Origin: Archivesica marissinica
Taxonomy: Eukaryota > Mollusca > Bivalvia > Venerida > Vesicomyidae
Direction: 5' to 3'
NCBI GenBank assembly: GCA_014843695.1
Contig: CM026402.1
Location: 19,076,396 to 19,140,395 of the forward strand
Length of the DNA: 64,000 nucleotides
A program made the position numbers and the translations under genes. This document shows positions 61,065 through 64,000 of this stretch, piece by piece (position 1 is the stretch's first letter; each line of letters begins with the position of its first letter). Below the pieces are notes generated by a model. It saw only the letters and a program-made list of their open reading frames with translations, did not search any database and had not been told where the DNA came from.

Positions 61065-61340
61065 GGATCTGTAGTCCAGTGGTAACACGCTGGACTGGTA
61101 ATCCAGGGATCGCAGGTTCGATCCCCCGTCTGACCATAATAAAATTAACAGTCTTTCAGATGGGACGTTAAACCGAGGTCTCGTGTCGGTGCTTTACACC
61201 GTGTACGTAAAAGAACCAGAGGAGATTCTGGAATTGGTCACTCTCTGTATCATTGCACTATCCTCCAAAAATCTTAAATGACTAATCTCTTCAGGAGGCG
61301 TCGCTCATATGGGCAACCGGTAGCAACGATAAATAAACGT
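61065..61340 (+). mobile_element. SINE family 2, copy 2
   Basis: Same order as 59312-59580: GGATCTGTAGTCCAGTGG head, GGTTCGATCCCCCG B-box, GATGGGACGTTAAACCGAGG, ATTGCACTATCCTCC and AAATAAACGT tail. It retains a GGTCTCGTGTCGGTGC segment that copy 1 lacks, so copy 2 is nearer the full-length form. Confidence 0.88.
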
Positions 61341-61973
61341 AAAACACACAGTAAAGGGAACCATAAGTGGGGAATTAGTTTGTTGGTTCAAACCCTCGTC
61401 TTATGATGCTGTCAGGACTACATCAATGCTGGCTAGTCTCTTAGATCTTAGGTACAAACGACTGCCGTTTTGTGGACAGCATCATATTCTTGAATAAAAA
61501 CAAGCTGCCTAAGGGGTGTGACATGCATGTAGGTGACACTAACTAGTGTTGTTAAATAGAATAGCCAGTTCTACGGGACTAAGAATATAATGTAAATGTG
61601 TTCTATTTGTTTGTGTTTGTTTGTTTGTTTGTTCCAATATAATATAAAGCAATTGTGTTCACTAATTAAAATTGTTGTAATTTAAATTAGTTTATTTCTT
61701 CAAACTTATCTCCATTCAGAGAGCGACATTTTATTTTCACAAACCCACCAAGTCAACAAGCGGAGTTGTTTATCAATCAACACAAGCCGCATATTTAAAA
61801 CGCCGACAGTAGACTTCACGTTTACATAATTCTAACATGCCACCACTTTCAATAGAACGGTGTTACCTGTCAGCGATGCAAGATTAAAGTGGAAATCGAA
61901 AGTTGGAGAAATTTGCGAATATTCGTTCGGAAGATCATCCGAATATCACAATCACCATTCGTTGCCATCCCTA
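61341..61973. other. Intron sequence with short GTTT tract
   Basis: No gene is seen. A (GTTT)n tract lies at about 61607-61633, and ATGATGCTGTC (61401) is inverted as GACAGCATCAT (61477), an 11-bp inverted repeat of uncertain meaning. Confidence 0.45.
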
Positions 61974-62063
61974 GTTAATATCATGCACCAGTCCGTCTGT
62001 TACTTGAGGTTGAATGGGTTAATATCATGCACTAGTCCATGTCAGTTACTTGAGGTTGAATGG
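61974..62063. repeat. 44/46-bp tandem duplication
   Basis: Two adjacent units start GTTAATATCATGCAC and end GTTACTTGAGGTTGAATGG, with two extra bases in the second. Confidence 0.85.
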
Positions 62064-62126
62064 GTTAATAAATTTCTGCAAAATAGGGTTAATATACACA
62101 GTATGACCATTAAATACAACGTAACA

Positions 62127-62265
62127 TGAATAGAAGTGCTTTATAATAGGTCAGTGTATCTTACTGAACAAAATTTTGTATTCAAATTGTTTTTTTAGGG
62201 AGAAGTGGGGGCCCTAGTGGGCGGAGTCAGGGTCCGCCCAAGTCGACCATCTAGAATGAGCCCTG
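62127..62265. mobile_element. Truncated MITE, same family as 55904-56188
   Basis: It shares GAATAGAA, CAGTGTATCTTACTG, TTTTAGGGAGAA and GTCAGGGTCC with the intact copy and ends with the reverse complement of CAGGGCTCATTCTAG, identical to the left end of that copy. The left terminal repeat is missing. Confidence 0.75.
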
Positions 62266-62559
62266 TAGATTCCAGCTAGACTTGCTGAAATGAATGTGTT
62301 ATGCTGACGATGAATCTGTCCCACGATTGTCTTATTCTGTCCTGATCGACAAATCGAATAGAAGACTGTCCAGATATTGTCCAGTAAATAAAATGGATGT
62401 CCTCATGTGACGTATAGAAACAGACAGCTTGTAAATTGTATGAATGGCAAATAAGGCCACACTAGTTGTTGGTTTGTTTCTTCTTTGAATATGAGTTTGA
62501 AATTTGTCTGGCAATTAGGACAGGTTCCTAGAAACTCTATTTGGCACTGTTGTTTAGCT
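62266..62559. other. Intron sequence, no gene seen
   Basis: Minus-strand frames 62332-62514 and 62403-62603 show no recognised domain. Confidence 0.4.
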
Positions 62560-62693
62560 TCTACAAATTTATGTTGGCTCGATTGCGAAACAAATTCTTT
62601 CAACTTATATTAATCACTGTCGAGACCTCATTCCTGATGGAATCCATCGCCACGAGGGAGAGAGAAGAGGCAATGTGGTATTTAAATGCCTTG
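62560..62693 (-). mobile_element. SINE family 1, 5'-truncated copy
   Basis: The reverse complement carries the core CTCGTGGCGATGGATTCCAT, AGGAATGAGGTCTCGACAG and tail TTTGTTTCGCAATCGAGCC. Similarity stops at CAAGGCATTT, so the tRNA-like head is missing, as expected from incomplete reverse transcription. Confidence 0.85.
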
Positions 62694-62744
62694 TTTGTTG
62701 TCTTCTGAAATTCATGAAACAATATTTCCGAACAATTATTTGAC

Positions 62745-62830
62745 GTACATGTATTTACCGTTATAAATAGCCCAGAATGATGCTGAAGATGGTGTAAACC
62801 CCAAACAAACAAAATAATTGCAGCTAACAC
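62745..62830 (-). repeat. Interspersed repeat relic of a type common in molluscs
   Basis: The reverse complement reads TTGGGGTTTACACC, CTTCAGCATCATTCTGGGC, TATTTATAACGGTAAATA. This resembles a dispersed molluscan repeat I recall with TTTTACGCCG and CAGCAATATTCCAGC. The match is from memory and degenerate. Confidence 0.35.
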
Positions 62831-63018
62831 ACAAACCAAGACATATGATTGTATGCTTTTGCATTATGACAGGAATAATGTCAATAACATTTCCTGTTGA
62901 TATTCGTCTTATGCGTATTGCATACAGCATTAACCCATAACCTGCCAATCACATCTACATGTAAAGTCGCTTTTGCAAACTGCATAGTTTGGCACAGAAC
63001 GTGACATCTGATCAGGCT

Positions 63019-63080
63019 CTATGCTGTTTGCTATTCGGATATTGGAGCTAAAATACCTGTCTGAATAGCAAACAACATAG
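63019..63080. repeat. Imperfect 21-bp hairpin
   Basis: CTATGCTGTTTGCTATTCGGA at 63019-63039 pairs with TCTGAATAGCAAACAACATAG at 63060-63080 around a 20-bp loop. The minus strand across it translates IANSIEPDQM, a string I recall as frequent in translated invertebrate repeats, so it is probably part of a dispersed element. Confidence 0.55.
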
Positions 63081-63339
63081 ATCATGATGTTACACATAGA
63101 TTGTGTTGCGCCGCAGTTGATCTGGATGTATGTTTGCACATTCCGTTCCAATTTATTTGGCAGGTTGTGGGTTTACTTGAATTTGCGTGCTAGCAATGAG
63201 AATAGCAGTCATCTATGTCATGACATTTCATTAGAACTGTTGTAGCGACATTCCATGACATATTTCTCGTGTTTTCAGTTACATGTACATTGTGAAATGT
63301 GATTCATTTTGTGTTTATGCGTAGTACCGTGGTTTATTA

Positions 63340-63680
63340 GAATGCGCCGTGCGGCCCAGTACTTCCGGCTTCAGCATTCGAGGTTTCTGTTGGGGTTACC
63401 TCACCCTTAGGCTAGGACTTTTAAGGCGGTCCATATATTCGCCTGATGCACCCGTTGTATTATACACGTGGAGTATTTAATAGGAGTAGCTTTGCCATGT
63501 GCTATCCTGCCCCGTCCTGGTAGGTACACCGCCATATGGTCCGGGACTGCTTATTTAATTCACAGCAAACCCCCATATCTGAGGGCCGTTCCCCTATCCT
63601 CCACATGAGGACCCGCTGGGTAGGGGATGGTCGCCCCACTACGGAATTGGGAGCAGCATGGTACCAGACATTGTGAAATA
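63340..63680. repeat. GC-rich segment, probable interspersed repeat
   Basis: Base composition rises sharply from about 63340 to 63670. Segments such as GTAGGTACACCGCCATATGG and GAGGACCCGCTGGGTAGGGG look like parts of a retroelement untranslated region, but no second copy is in this window. No frame is convincing. Confidence 0.3.
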
Positions 63681-63904
63681 AGAAAAACACATTAATGAAT
63701 TGTCGTCTTCTACAATTATCTGAACTATTTATAACCTTCATTTTACCCAGCATGTAAAAGAGTTAAGCACAACGGTTAATGAAGGATGTTCGTAAAAAAA
63801 AATGTTTTCTGTTTTATAAGATTAAAAACATTGTTTAACTTCACAAGTACATCTATTTCAATGATGTGGTAGCCTTGTCAAGAGTTAGACACATACATGG
63901 ACTC

Positions 63905-64000
63905 TTTCTCACTCATTGCAATGAATTCCACCCGGAATGAGAGGTGGATGGTTCTACCCGGGTGCCTGTCCATGCCTGAAATATTGATCGGAGCACGACC
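63905..64000 (+). mobile_element. Diverged relative of the SINE family 1 core, cut by window end
   Basis: TTCTCACTC, GCAATGAATTCCACCCGGAA and TGAGAGGT line up with TCTCCCTC, GCGATGGATTCCATCAGGAA and TGAGGTCT of the SINE core at 57460-57510, about 75% alike over 40 bp. It may be another SINE family sharing the same central domain. Confidence 0.4.

Overview
The window reads as intergenic and intronic DNA of an animal, most likely a mollusc. The evidence is AT-rich spacer, intron-containing coding exons, tRNA-headed SINEs, LINE reverse-transcriptase relics, MITEs and a very high density of tandem repeats. There is no bacterial-style gene organisation. The mollusc call rests on the look of the SINEs and of an interspersed relic near 62.8 kb, so it is an inference; the species cannot be told.

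Layout: (1) 1-6.5 kb: spacer with an inverted repeat, a 19-bp array, a tRNA-derived SINE, a 1,000-N gap, a 57-bp array, a possible first coding exon on the minus strand (5106-5163), and a SINE whose interior has turned into a TCTC-rich minisatellite. (2) 6.9-12.2 kb: a mobile-element graveyard holding a GC-rich island, the decayed C-terminal part of a LINE, exactly six copies of a 76-bp repeat, a LINE reverse-transcriptase core with one in-frame stop, a SINE, and a broken PHD-finger gene or element with a recognisable intron. (3) 12.6-50.3 kb: two arrays of one 34-bp satellite (about 540 and 457 copies). Each is preceded by the same roughly 1.25-kb flank with a 66-bp array, so the whole block appears twice, 20.6 kb apart, with a 1,000-N gap between. 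(4) 51.3-54.7 kb: a separate 18-bp satellite (about 187 copies) beyond a third 1,000-N gap. (5) 54.7-64 kb: spacer with two MITEs, then the first coding exon of the AP-2 clathrin adaptor alpha subunit (56288-56351, plus strand). Its first intron appears to fill the rest of the window and carries SINEs, two minisatellites, a truncated MITE and other repeats.

The only confidently recognised host gene is AP-2 alpha. Almost all long open frames in the window come from satellite repeats: an 18-bp or 66-bp period keeps frames open, and the 34-bp, 76-bp and 31-bp periods rotate through all three frames. They should not be annotated as proteins. The most useful leads are the AP-2 alpha exon with a MITE ending 100 bp before its ATG, the duplicated 34-bp satellite block (real or an assembly artefact), the SINE-derived minisatellite, and a SINE with a triplicated A-box flanked by a perfect 12-bp target-site duplication.
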